Shown here: positions 28,297 through 36,082 of the stretch, piece by piece
Layout: the number at the start of each line of letters is the position of its first letter
Position numbering within the stretch: position 1 is the stretch's first letter
Source of the DNA: Marinobacter sp. F3R11
GTDB lineage: Bacteria; Pseudomonadota; Gammaproteobacteria; Pseudomonadales; Oleiphilaceae
Assembly (NCBI RefSeq): GCF_003318275.1
Contig: NZ_QOCH01000003.1
Location: 346,532-410,531 of the forward strand
Direction: 5' to 3'
DNA length: 64,000 nt
Notes under the pieces: model-generated
What the model was told of the DNA's origin: nothing
The model's database searches: none
Seen by the model: only the letters and a program-made list of their open reading frames with translations
Translations under genes and position numbers: made by a program

Positions 28297-28842
28297 ATGA
28301 GGCTTTTACTGGCTGCACTTCTCATGACCCTCGGGCTGAGCTTTCATGCTTCGGCAGAAGAGGCTCTTTCTCTGACCCCTCAGGAAACCTACGACCTTGT
28401 TCAGAAGCAAGGCGACCAGATTCTCTTTGTTGATGTAAGGGATCCGCTGGAAATCATGTTTATCGGTTTCACCGATGTTGTTGATAAGAACATTCCGTTC
28501 ATGCTCGCTGATCGCACCACGTTTCTTGCCGACAAAGGCCGGTTTGCCATGAAGACCAACCCCGACTTCGCAGCCGGCGTTGAGCAGGCTCTCAAAGATA
28601 AAGGGCTAAGCAAGGATGCACTGATCATCACCATGTGCCGTTCCGGCTCAAGTCGCGGCAAACCCAGCGCCGAGTACCTGCTTGAACGCGGTTTCAGCAA
28701 CGTTAAATACATTGATCATGGTTTTCAGGGCAGCAGTGCCAAAGAAGGCAAAAAAGCCGGAATGAGAATTGTGAACGGCTGGCAGAACGAGGGCTTGCCC
28801 TGGTCCATGACGCTCAATCCGGAAAAAATATACCAACCCTGA
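28297..28842 (+). CDS. Periplasmic rhodanese-domain protein
   Basis: A 181-residue exported protein with a signal peptide at residues 1-20 (ends HASA/EE). One rhodanese domain covers about residues 27-160. The active-site loop is MCRSGSSRG at about residue 112, with Cys as the sulfur carrier. The VDVRDPLEIMFIGF start of the domain and the DHGFQGSSAKEG end are typical of rhodanese proteins found beside sulfur-oxidation or cytochrome genes. The ATG follows CAGGAG by about 9 nt. It is first in a run with the octaheme cytochrome (64 nt downstream). It probably moves sulfane sulfur in the periplasm; the partner is inferred, not shown. Confidence 0.88.
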   Translation: MRLLLAALLMTLGLSFHASAEEALSLTPQETYDLVQKQGDQILFVDVRDPLEIMFIGFTDVVDKNIPFMLADRTTFLADKGRFAMKTNPDFAAGVEQALKDKGLSKDALIITMCRSGSSRGKPSAEYLLERGFSNVKYIDHGFQGSSAKEGKKAGMRIVNGWQNEGLPWSMTLNPEKIYQP

Positions 28843-28906
28843 CAGCGACTATACTGACAGGGCAGGGGTGGTTTCCCGGAATGGGCGTTTTAACGTGGAG
28901 GATGTC

Positions 28907-30520
28907 ATGGCAAAGCTGATCACGATTCGCCATCTCCGGCAATTGGGGATGGGCATGCTGGTGGCCGTATTGATGCTGGCAGGAGCGCTTCCTTCGCAGG
29001 CAGCGGTTGAACACGCACCTCCCACAGCTGACCACAGTAAATTCAGATCCCTCGAAGGCCCATTCGAAACCGCGAGTGACGTAACCGAAGCCTGTGTGAA
29101 ATGCCACACAGAAGCCGCCGGGCAAATCAAGGCAACCACACACTGGACCTGGCTCTATAAGCACGCCGAAACAGGACAGACCCTGGGCAAAAACCAGGTT
29201 ATCAACAGCTTCTGTGGCATGGCCATAACCAACGAGCCTCGCTGTACTTCATGCCACGTGGGTTACGGCTGGGAAGACATGCGGCAACCGCCGCCGGAAG
29301 CTGATTCCGCGGTGGACTGCCTGGTGTGTCACGACACAACCGGTGAATACTGGAAATTTCCGACGCTCGCCGGTGACCCCACCTATATTCCGCGGGAATG
29401 GCCCAAGGGCAGTGGCAAGATTGTTCAACCGCCAGACCTGCCCAACATTGCACAGAACGTGGGTGCCAGCGGTCGCGCTAACTGCGGTAGTTGCCACTTC
29501 TACGGTGGCGGTGGCGACGGAGTCAAACACGGCGATCTCGACTCATCACTGGTAACACCCGACCGGTCGCTGGACGTGCACATGTCTCCCGATGGTGGCA
29601 ATTTCAGCTGTTCAGACTGCCACACAACCTGGGGCCACAGTGTTTCTGGCAGCCGCTATCAGGTAAACGCCAAAGATACCCTCGGGATTGATGTACCCGG
29701 CCACACAGATCTGAGCCGGGCAAGCTGTGAGTCCTGTCATGGCGGGGCACCCCATCACAAGGAAAAGCTTAACGATCACATAGACAAGCTTGCATGCCAG
29801 ACCTGCCACGTACCTGCATTCGCCCGGGGCGGTGTCGCCACAAAGATGTGGTGGGACTGGTCAACTGCCGGAAAGCTTGATGAAGAGGGTAAACCGATCA
29901 CCGAGTACGACGAGCACGGCCACCTCAGTTACCTGAGTGAGAAGGGCGACTTCCGCTACGGTGAAAATGTGCTTCCTTACTACGCCTGGTTTAACGGCAC
30001 CGTTGAGTACACCATGATTGACGAGGTACTCGATGTTGAAAATCCTCCGCTGGAGATCAACCGGATTGAAGGCGGGCCGGATGACCCTGACTCACGCATC
30101 TGGCCATTCAAGCTGATGCGCGGCAAACAGCCTTTCGATACCGAACGCAAAACACTCCTGGCAACTCACGTGTTCGGCGCAGATGACTCATCACTCTGGA
30201 GCAACTACGACTGGCCCAAAGCCCTTCAGGCCGCCAGCGACATGTCGGGGATGCCCTTCAGCGGTAACTTTGATTTCATTGAAACCAGAATGTACTGGCC
30301 GATTACCCACATGGTACCGCCCGCCAGTCAGGCCCTGCGTTGCGGCTCCTGCCACGCTGGTGAAAGCCGCCTGGCAGGTATTGGTGGCATTTACATACCG
30401 GGGCACAGCGCCAACCCATGGCTGGATCGTATCGGCTGGCTGGTTGTAGCGCTCACCCTGGCCGGAGTTATCATCCACGGCCTTCTCCGTGTGGTCTTCA
30501 GAAAGAGGAAGCAATCATGA
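28907..30520 (+). CDS. Octaheme c-type cytochrome, tetrathionate reductase family
   Basis: A 537-residue exported cytochrome. The signal peptide ends near residue 33 (LPSQA/AV). Eight CXXCH heme sites are present: CVKCH, CTSCH, CLVCH, CGSCH, CSDCH, CESCH, CQTCH and CGSCH. The family includes Shewanella octaheme tetrathionate reductase, which also reduces nitrite and hydroxylamine in vitro. A C-terminal membrane helix at about residues 505-527 ends in RKRKQS, which would fix the protein to the inner membrane. I chose ATG 28907, behind GTGGAGGATGTC, because it gives a proper signal peptide. It overlaps the cytochrome b gene by ATGA. Confidence 0.88.
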   Translation: MAKLITIRHLRQLGMGMLVAVLMLAGALPSQAAVEHAPPTADHSKFRSLEGPFETASDVTEACVKCHTEAAGQIKATTHWTWLYKHAETGQTLGKNQVINSFCGMAITNEPRCTSCHVGYGWEDMRQPPPEADSAVDCLVCHDTTGEYWKFPTLAGDPTYIPREWPKGSGKIVQPPDLPNIAQNVGASGRANCGSCHFYGGGGDGVKHGDLDSSLVTPDRSLDVHMSPDGGNFSCSDCHTTWGHSVSGSRYQVNAKDTLGIDVPGHTDLSRASCESCHGGAPHHKEKLNDHIDKLACQTCHVPAFARGGVATKMWWDWSTAGKLDEEGKPITEYDEHGHLSYLSEKGDFRYGENVLPYYAWFNGTVEYTMIDEVLDVENPPLEINRIEGGPDDPDSRIWPFKLMRGKQPFDTERKTLLATHVFGADDSSLWSNYDWPKALQAASDMSGMPFSGNFDFIETRMYWPITHMVPPASQALRCGSCHAGESRLAGIGGIYIPGHSANPWLDRIGWLVVALTLAGVIIHGLLRVVFRKRKQS

Positions 30521-31128
30521 GCCGGGTACTGGTATACAAACGCTTTGAACGCTTCTGGCACTGGCTTCAGGCTTTGCTGATTTTCAGCCTGCTGATAACC
30601 GGCTTTGACATACACGGCAGTTATTCATTGCTGAGGTTTGGTGACGCAACACAGCTGCACACCATCGCAGCCTGGTCGCTGATCGTGCTCTGGCTTTTTG
30701 CGATTTTCTGGCACATCACCACGGGTGAGTGGCGCCAGTATGTGCCCACTCGCAAAGGTCTGTTTGCGGTGATGTACTACTACCTGATCGGTACGTTTAC
30801 CGGAGCTGAACACCCGTACCGTAAAACCACCAAAGCCAAGCACAATCCGTTGCAGAGGCTGGCCTACCTGTTTTTCAAACTGGTGATCTCCCCCATTATC
30901 TGGGTGAGCGGCCTGCTGTATCTGTTTTACAACGACTGGCCGGCCACACTTACAGGGGCTCTCAACCTTGAAACCGTGGCACTGGTTCATACCGCAGCAG
31001 CCTTTGCCATGCTGGTTTTCATTATTGCTCATGTGTATATGGCTACCATGGGCCACACACTAACCAGTCTCATCAAGCCCATGGTGACCGGTTACGAGGA
31101 TCTGGACGAACCTGCCAGTAAATCCTGA
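30517..31128 (+). CDS. Cytochrome b561-type membrane subunit
   Basis: A 203-residue inner-membrane protein with four helices (about residues 15-33, 47-68, 120-140 and 150-175). Heme-ligand-type histidines lie in RFWHWLQALLIF, HTIAAWS, FWHITTGEW and in the last helix (HTAAAFAMLVFIIAHVY). The family includes the b subunits of Ni/Fe hydrogenase, formate dehydrogenase and thiosulfate reductase. The ATGA overlap with the octaheme gene indicates a shared complex, in which this subunit would pass electrons between the quinone pool and the octaheme protein (inference). A strong terminator follows. Confidence 0.85.
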   Translation: MSRVLVYKRFERFWHWLQALLIFSLLITGFDIHGSYSLLRFGDATQLHTIAAWSLIVLWLFAIFWHITTGEWRQYVPTRKGLFAVMYYYLIGTFTGAEHPYRKTTKAKHNPLQRLAYLFFKLVISPIIWVSGLLYLFYNDWPATLTGALNLETVALVHTAAAFAMLVFIIAHVYMATMGHTLTSLIKPMVTGYEDLDEPASKS

Positions 31129-31145
31129 GAGTTTCTGCCATCTGC

Positions 31146-31182
31146 AAAAAAGCCGGCCCTTGTTCAGGGGGCCGGCTTTTTT
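31146..31182. terminator. Bidirectional terminator between cytochrome b and DsrE-like genes
   Basis: AAAAAAGCCGGCCC and its mirror GGGCCGGCTTTTTT flank a loop of about nine bases. The A-run on one side and T-run on the other make it an intrinsic terminator for both convergent genes. Confidence 0.9.
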
Positions 31183-31207
31183 ATGCCTTTCCAGGATACC
31201 GGAAGGC

Positions 31208-31648
31208 TCAGAACGTAAAGGTACGCATAGCCGGATTCAGCATCTGATCCGCCATTTCCGGAGGGGTAGCAACACCCACACCTTCAATCAGGTCATCTTT
31301 ACTGTGATCGCCGTTAGGCAGGTACAGAGCACAAACGTTGGCTACGCCACCCTGCTTCATCAACCCACGCAGCATCTGGCCGGGGGTCAGGTCCTTTGGC
31401 TTCAGAGCGGGTGCTTCGTAGCTTTTCAGCGCCAGGTCGCCCGCTTTGTCACACAGCAGTACGTTCACCTTGGCACCCTTCTGAGCCATAGTATTGGAAA
31501 GCACCATTGCCATACCCTGGGTCTGTAAGGAATCGCTTGAAAGTATCACCAGTACTTCCTCAACCATTTTCTGATCTCCTGCATGAGCGCTGATGGGAGC
31601 AACGGCAACCACAGCCGCTGCGACAAGTGCCTTGATTGATCTGATCAT
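31208..31648 (-). CDS. Periplasmic DsrE/DsrF-like protein
   Basis: A 146-residue exported protein with a signal peptide at residues 1-23 (ends SAHA/GD). The rest fits the DsrE/F-like fold, with VLVILSSDSLQTQGMAMVLS and a GAKVNVLLCDKAGDLAL strand. Two cysteines remain in the mature protein, one in LLCDKAG and one in GGVANVCALYLPNG; in DsrE/TusD proteins the equivalent Cys carries sulfur. It is convergent with the octaheme operon and divergent from sqr, which supports a sulfur-handling role. Specific substrate unknown. Confidence 0.82.
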   Translation of the reverse strand: MIRSIKALVAAAVVAVAPISAHAGDQKMVEEVLVILSSDSLQTQGMAMVLSNTMAQKGAKVNVLLCDKAGDLALKSYEAPALKPKDLTPGQMLRGLMKQGGVANVCALYLPNGDHSKDDLIEGVGVATPPEMADQMLNPAMRTFTF

Positions 31649-31840
31649 TATTCGGTGCTCCTTGTGTCGGTTTATCGTCGGTATATGTCCAGCCTATGCC
31701 GCCTGCCAGCCCGGTTCAGTGACAAAGTCACCCTTATCCCTCATCACAGCCACCAAAAGCCTGACCATACTGAGGGCTTGAGAGGCAGCTGCTTTATATT
31801 ACTATTTTATATAACCATAGAACTTAATGTTTGCTAAGAT

Positions 31841-31854
31841 TTGATGTATCTCAA
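31841..31854 (+). promoter_or_regulatory. Near-consensus FNR/ANR box before sqr
   Basis: TTGATGTATCTCAA matches TTGAT-N4-ATCAA at nine of ten fixed positions. It is centred about 47 nt before the sqr start. A TATAAT hexamer at 31872-31877 lies about 5 bp too close for ideal class II spacing, so the geometry is less convincing than at 28184. The same gap holds the promoter of the divergent DsrE-like gene. Confidence 0.5.
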
Positions 31855-31894
31855 GAGAAGATGCACATACATATAATTACAAGAGGTTTGACAC

Positions 31895-33157
31895 ATGGGT
31901 AGCAACACGGCAGAGCATGGCAAAATCAAACAACACACCGTGGTCATCGTAGGGGGCGGAGCTGCAGGCATTTCTGTTGCTGCCAGTCTGCATAAAAGAG
32001 ACAGTAGCCTCGATATTGCGATTATTGAGCCGGCACAAAAGCATCACTATCAGCCTGGCTGGACAATGGTTGGTGGCGGTGTATTCAAACCGGAAACAAC
32101 CTCAAAGCCCATGACTTCGGTCATGCCCGGGTTCGCTTCATGGTATAGACAATCGGTATCTTCTATTGATGAAGAGCACAATCAGGTCGCTTTGGCAGAT
32201 GGCTCAACGGTCCAGTATCAGGCCCTGATTCTCGCGCCCGGGCTGGAACTGAACTGGGGCGGTATCGACGGTCTGAGGGAAGCCCTGGGCTCCAATGGTG
32301 TTACTTCCAACTACCAGGAGGGTATGGCGAGTTATACCTGGGAGACAGTGCAGAACCTTAAAAACGGCCGGGCCCTGTTCAGCCAGCCACCAATGCCGAT
32401 CAAATGTGCCGGTGCGCCTCAGAAAGCCCTGTATCTGTCCGCAGATCACTGGCTGCGGACCGGGGTTCTGCATAACATCGACATCCAGTTCCACAATGCC
32501 GGGGCCGTGCTCTTCGGAGTACCGGATTATGTTCCGGCGCTGCAAAGCTATATTGAAAAGTATGGCGTAGGGCTTAACTACCAAAGCACCCTGGTCTCAG
32601 TGAACGGCCCCTCCCGCAAGGCCACATTCCGCCACACCGACGCCAACGGCAATACCGAAGACCGCGAAATCGGCTTTGACATGCTGCACGCCGTGCCGCC
32701 CCAGCGTGCTCCGGGGTTTATCAGGCAGTCCCGACTTGCCAATGAAGGTGGCTGGCTGGACCTGGAAGATGACACACTCCGCCATAAACGCCATAGCAAC
32801 ATCTTTGGCCTTGGAGATGTGAGCGGAACAGGCAATGCAAAAACTGCTGCCGCTGTGCGCAAACAGGCTCCAGTGGTTGCTGAAAACGTCATCGCCCACT
32901 TGCGCAATCAACCCTTAACAGCCGCCTACCTTGGTTACGGCTCCTGCCCATTGACCGTAGAAAACGGGCGTATCGTTCTGGCGGAATTCGGTTACGGTGG
33001 CGTCTTGCAGCCCACCTTTCCAGCCTGGGTAAATGATGGTACCAAAGCCACAAGAGCTGCCTGGTTTCTGAAGGCCAAGCAACTGCCTGCTCTGTACTGG
33101 TATGTTATGCTTAAAGGCCATGAGTGGCTGGCAAAGCCTGCTCGTCGCTCGGTCTGA
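31895..33157 (+). CDS. sqr: Sulfide:quinone oxidoreductase (FAD)
   Basis: A 420-residue membrane-associated flavoprotein that oxidises sulfide to sulfane sulfur and passes electrons to quinone. The FAD loop is VVIVGGGAAGISVAASL at residues 16-32, and a second dinucleotide segment (LILAPGLELNW) and GLGDVSGTGNAKTAAAVRKQ near residue 308 follow. The only two cysteines are in IKCAGAPQK and YGSCPLT, the pair expected in type II SQR, which lacks the third cysteine of type I. The start ATG follows AAGAGGT. There is no signal peptide. It is divergent from the DsrE-like gene. Confidence 0.9.
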   Translation: MGSNTAEHGKIKQHTVVIVGGGAAGISVAASLHKRDSSLDIAIIEPAQKHHYQPGWTMVGGGVFKPETTSKPMTSVMPGFASWYRQSVSSIDEEHNQVALADGSTVQYQALILAPGLELNWGGIDGLREALGSNGVTSNYQEGMASYTWETVQNLKNGRALFSQPPMPIKCAGAPQKALYLSADHWLRTGVLHNIDIQFHNAGAVLFGVPDYVPALQSYIEKYGVGLNYQSTLVSVNGPSRKATFRHTDANGNTEDREIGFDMLHAVPPQRAPGFIRQSRLANEGGWLDLEDDTLRHKRHSNIFGLGDVSGTGNAKTAAAVRKQAPVVAENVIAHLRNQPLTAAYLGYGSCPLTVENGRIVLAEFGYGGVLQPTFPAWVNDGTKATRAAWFLKAKQLPALYWYVMLKGHEWLAKPARRSV

Positions 33158-33163
33158 AAGCGG

Positions 33164-33190
33164 GAGCCCGTATATTTCGGTTACGGGCTC
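33164..33190 (+). terminator. Hairpin after sqr
   Basis: GAGCCCGTA and TACGGGCTC pair perfectly over 9 bp with a 9-nt loop, 6 nt past the sqr stop. No T-run follows, so it may be a weak or factor-assisted terminator. Confidence 0.45.
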
Positions 33191-33278
33191 ATTCGTGATC
33201 GCCCGGTCTACCAAATGTCAACTACAACCTGTCCTGATCTGCTAATATTTCATTCGCTGGAGTCATCAGGAATAACGA

Positions 33279-35639
33279 ATGAATAATACAGAAACTGAAC
33301 CAAGGCGACTCGCTGCACTAGACCGGCTGGAAATTCTCGACACCCCCCCTGACGAGCGGTTTGACCGTCTTACCCGTATCGCTCGCCAACACTATCAGGT
33401 CGAAATTGCCCTTATCAGCGTGCTGGACGAAAAACGCCAGTGGTTCAAATCACGGCAGGGAATTGATATTACCGAAACACCTCGGTCCATAGCTTTCTGC
33501 GACCATGCTTTGCGTCAGGATCAGGTTTTTATTGTTGGAGACGCCTCTCAGGATCCACGTTTTCGCAACAACCCTTTCGTAAAAGACAGCCCCCATGTTC
33601 GTTTTTACGCGGGCGTGCCCGTGCGCGAACCCTCCGGTTTCAAAATCGGTACCCTGTGCATCATCGATACCAGGCCACGGCAATTCACCGAGCGAAATCT
33701 GGACGTGCTCCGTATACTGGCCACTTTAGTGGAAGAGGAACTGGAGCGTTCGTACATTGAATCGGATAAAAGTGAGTATGTGCCGGTCTCACATCTCAAC
33801 AGGGCGATCCATCATGCCCAGAACGTCTTCCTCACAAGCGATAACGAGCGTGCGGCATTTCAGCAGATGCTCGGCGATCTGCTCGCCCTTACGGGGAGCC
33901 AGTTCGGGTTTATCGGTGAAGTTCTGCACGAGCGCAGCGGCACTCCGTATCTGAAAGTCCATGCCATCACGAACATAGCCTGGAACCCTGAAACCCAGGC
34001 CCTGTATCAGGATGTGGAACGCCGGGGAATGATTTTCGACCGTCTGGACAACATCCTTGGTCTACCCATGGTTACCGGAGAGACGATCATCTCCAACAAT
34101 CTGGCTACTGATTCCCGCCGTGGCGGCCTGCCTCCGGGGCATCCACCCATCGACACCTACCTTGGCATTCCTGTTTACTCCGGAAACACACTGTTAGGGC
34201 TGATTGGCCTTGCGAACAGAGCCGAAGGTTATACTCAGAAACTTGTAGATGAACTGGCCCCACTGTCACAAACGCTCGCCAACCTCATTGAGCGCAAGCG
34301 ACTGTATGAAGAAAAGAGTGCCCATAAAAAAGATCTGGAACTCGCAGCCAATTACGATGCTCTCACCGGCCTGCCCAACCGCAGACGGCTGACCGAACTG
34401 TTTGAACAGGAATTGTATGAAGCCGACCAGAGAAACGGCCTGGTTTCGGTGTGCCTTATTGACCTCGACGGTTTCAAAAGCATCAACGATGAATATGGCC
34501 ACCTGGTGGGGGATGCAATACTCAGGTCCGTGGCAGCCAAACTCCAGGCTACCGTGCGCAGCCACGATATCATTGCCCGCCCGGGCGGCGACGAGTTTGT
34601 TGCCATTCTCCGAGATGTAGACGACGAACGGATTTATGCCCGCATTCTGGAGGCGATACGCCAACCCATCAACTTCCGGCACCATATGTTCCATGTTTCC
34701 GGCAGCATGGGCGTAACCGTGTACCCGGAAGATGATGCGGATTCCGATCTGCTGCTTCGCCATGCAGATCAGGCCATGTACGCTGCAAAAGAAACCGGTA
34801 AAAACTGTTTCAAATTCTTCGACCTGCAGTCGCATTCGTCCCGCGAAGAACGAATCCGGGTGCTGGAACAGATTGATAGCGCACTGCGTAACCAGCAGAT
34901 GGAGTTGTACTATCAGCCAAAAATCTGTTTCCACAATCACACAGTGAATGGCTTCGAAGCACTTATCCGCTGGAATCACCCGAAAGAAGGCCTTCTTGAG
35001 CCGCTGTTTTTCCTGGAGCACATAGAGTACACGGAGTACGCACGTACTTTGGGCAATTTCGTCATCCGGGAAGCAGTGAAACGGCTGCTGGAGTTTGCTC
35101 AGCAAGACCTTCCCTACACCCTGAGCATCAATCTGAGCCCATGCCACTTCCTGAGCCATGAGTTCCGGGACGATTTATCGAGTGCTCTGGAAGACTGCCC
35201 CCAGGAACTACGTTCGCGCCTCATTCTGGAAATCCTGGAAACCACAATAATGGACGACACCGAAACGGTAATGCAGAACCTCAAGGCCTGTCGTGAGCTG
35301 GGTGTAGACGTTTCTCTGGATGACTTTGGCACCGGCTATTCATCACTGGATTATTTTCGCCGGTTACCCGCTCAGGAAATCAAAATCGACCGTTCGTTCG
35401 TGATGGATATGCTGGATGATGCGGATGACAGCATGATTGTCAGCGCCATCATCAGCCTGTCGAAGAGTTTTAAGCGACGTCTGGTTGCCGAAGGTATAGA
35501 TTGTATAGATATTGAGCGCAAACTCATTGAGCTTGGCTGCGATATAGGTCAGGGATTTTTCTACAGCAAACCATTGCCACTCCCGGAAGCGCTGCGCTGG
35601 GCAGCTGATTTTCAATGGGAAAACAGATTAATGGGTTGA
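33279..35639 (+). CDS. GAF-GAF-GGDEF-EAL cyclic-di-GMP protein
   Basis: A 786-residue soluble signalling protein. Two GAF domains are seen, at about residues 20-155 (RLEILDTPPDERFDRL, then YAGVPVREPSGFKIGTLCIID) and 175-345. A GGDEF domain at about 350-515 contains the intact motif PGGDEF. An EAL domain at about 525-775 contains FEALIRW, SINLSP, LDDFGTGYSSL and EIKIDRSF. Both active sites keep the key residues, so it may make or break c-di-GMP; the balance cannot be read from sequence. The usual VAEGVE motif reads VAEGID here. No membrane helix. The gene is free-standing after sqr; a redox or small-molecule input via GAF is possible. Confidence 0.92.
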   Translation: MNNTETEPRRLAALDRLEILDTPPDERFDRLTRIARQHYQVEIALISVLDEKRQWFKSRQGIDITETPRSIAFCDHALRQDQVFIVGDASQDPRFRNNPFVKDSPHVRFYAGVPVREPSGFKIGTLCIIDTRPRQFTERNLDVLRILATLVEEELERSYIESDKSEYVPVSHLNRAIHHAQNVFLTSDNERAAFQQMLGDLLALTGSQFGFIGEVLHERSGTPYLKVHAITNIAWNPETQALYQDVERRGMIFDRLDNILGLPMVTGETIISNNLATDSRRGGLPPGHPPIDTYLGIPVYSGNTLLGLIGLANRAEGYTQKLVDELAPLSQTLANLIERKRLYEEKSAHKKDLELAANYDALTGLPNRRRLTELFEQELYEADQRNGLVSVCLIDLDGFKSINDEYGHLVGDAILRSVAAKLQATVRSHDIIARPGGDEFVAILRDVDDERIYARILEAIRQPINFRHHMFHVSGSMGVTVYPEDDADSDLLLRHADQAMYAAKETGKNCFKFFDLQSHSSREERIRVLEQIDSALRNQQMELYYQPKICFHNHTVNGFEALIRWNHPKEGLLEPLFFLEHIEYTEYARTLGNFVIREAVKRLLEFAQQDLPYTLSINLSPCHFLSHEFRDDLSSALEDCPQELRSRLILEILETTIMDDTETVMQNLKACRELGVDVSLDDFGTGYSSLDYFRRLPAQEIKIDRSFVMDMLDDADDSMIVSAIISLSKSFKRRLVAEGIDCIDIERKLIELGCDIGQGFFYSKPLPLPEALRWAADFQWENRLMG

Positions 35640-35682
35640 AGCCTGGCGCACATATACAGAACGCAAATCAGGAGCACACAGC

Positions 35683-36054
35683 ATGATCGGATACGTCACC
35701 ATTGGTGTCAGCGATATGGAAAAAGCGAAGGCGTTCTATACAAGCCTTCTGGGGGACATGGGCGGCAAGCTTCTGCTCGACATGGGCCGCATTGCATTTA
35801 TAGGCGAAAGCATGAAGGGGCCGATGCTGGCAGTTTGCACACCCTTCGACGGTAAGCCGAACCACCCCGGCAACGGTAATATGCTGGCATTCTGGCCGGG
35901 CTCGAAAGAAGAAGTTGATGCCCACTACAAGAAAGCCATCGAACTGGGAGCAACCTGCGACGGAGAGCCGGGACAGCGTATTCCCGACAAGTTCTATGGT
36001 GCCTATGTGAAAGACCCGGACGGCAACAAAGTGGCGTTTTATCATTTCGGCTGA
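35683..36054 (+). CDS. VOC (glyoxalase/bleomycin-resistance) family protein
   Basis: A 123-residue protein of the vicinal-oxygen-chelate fold. It shows two beta-alpha-beta-beta-beta modules: IGYVTIGVSDMEKAKAFYTSLLG at residues 2-24 and the paired C-terminal strand YVKDPDGNKVAFYHF. The family covers glyoxalases, dioxygenases and resistance proteins, and I cannot pick one. It is not a typical glyoxalase I, which is longer and has clearer His/Glu metal ligands. The gene lies 43 nt after the GGDEF/EAL gene. Confidence 0.85.
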   Translation: MIGYVTIGVSDMEKAKAFYTSLLGDMGGKLLLDMGRIAFIGESMKGPMLAVCTPFDGKPNHPGNGNMLAFWPGSKEEVDAHYKKAIELGATCDGEPGQRIPDKFYGAYVKDPDGNKVAFYHFG

Positions 36055-36082
36055 TTCAGCCTTGCCATACACTGAGGCCGCT

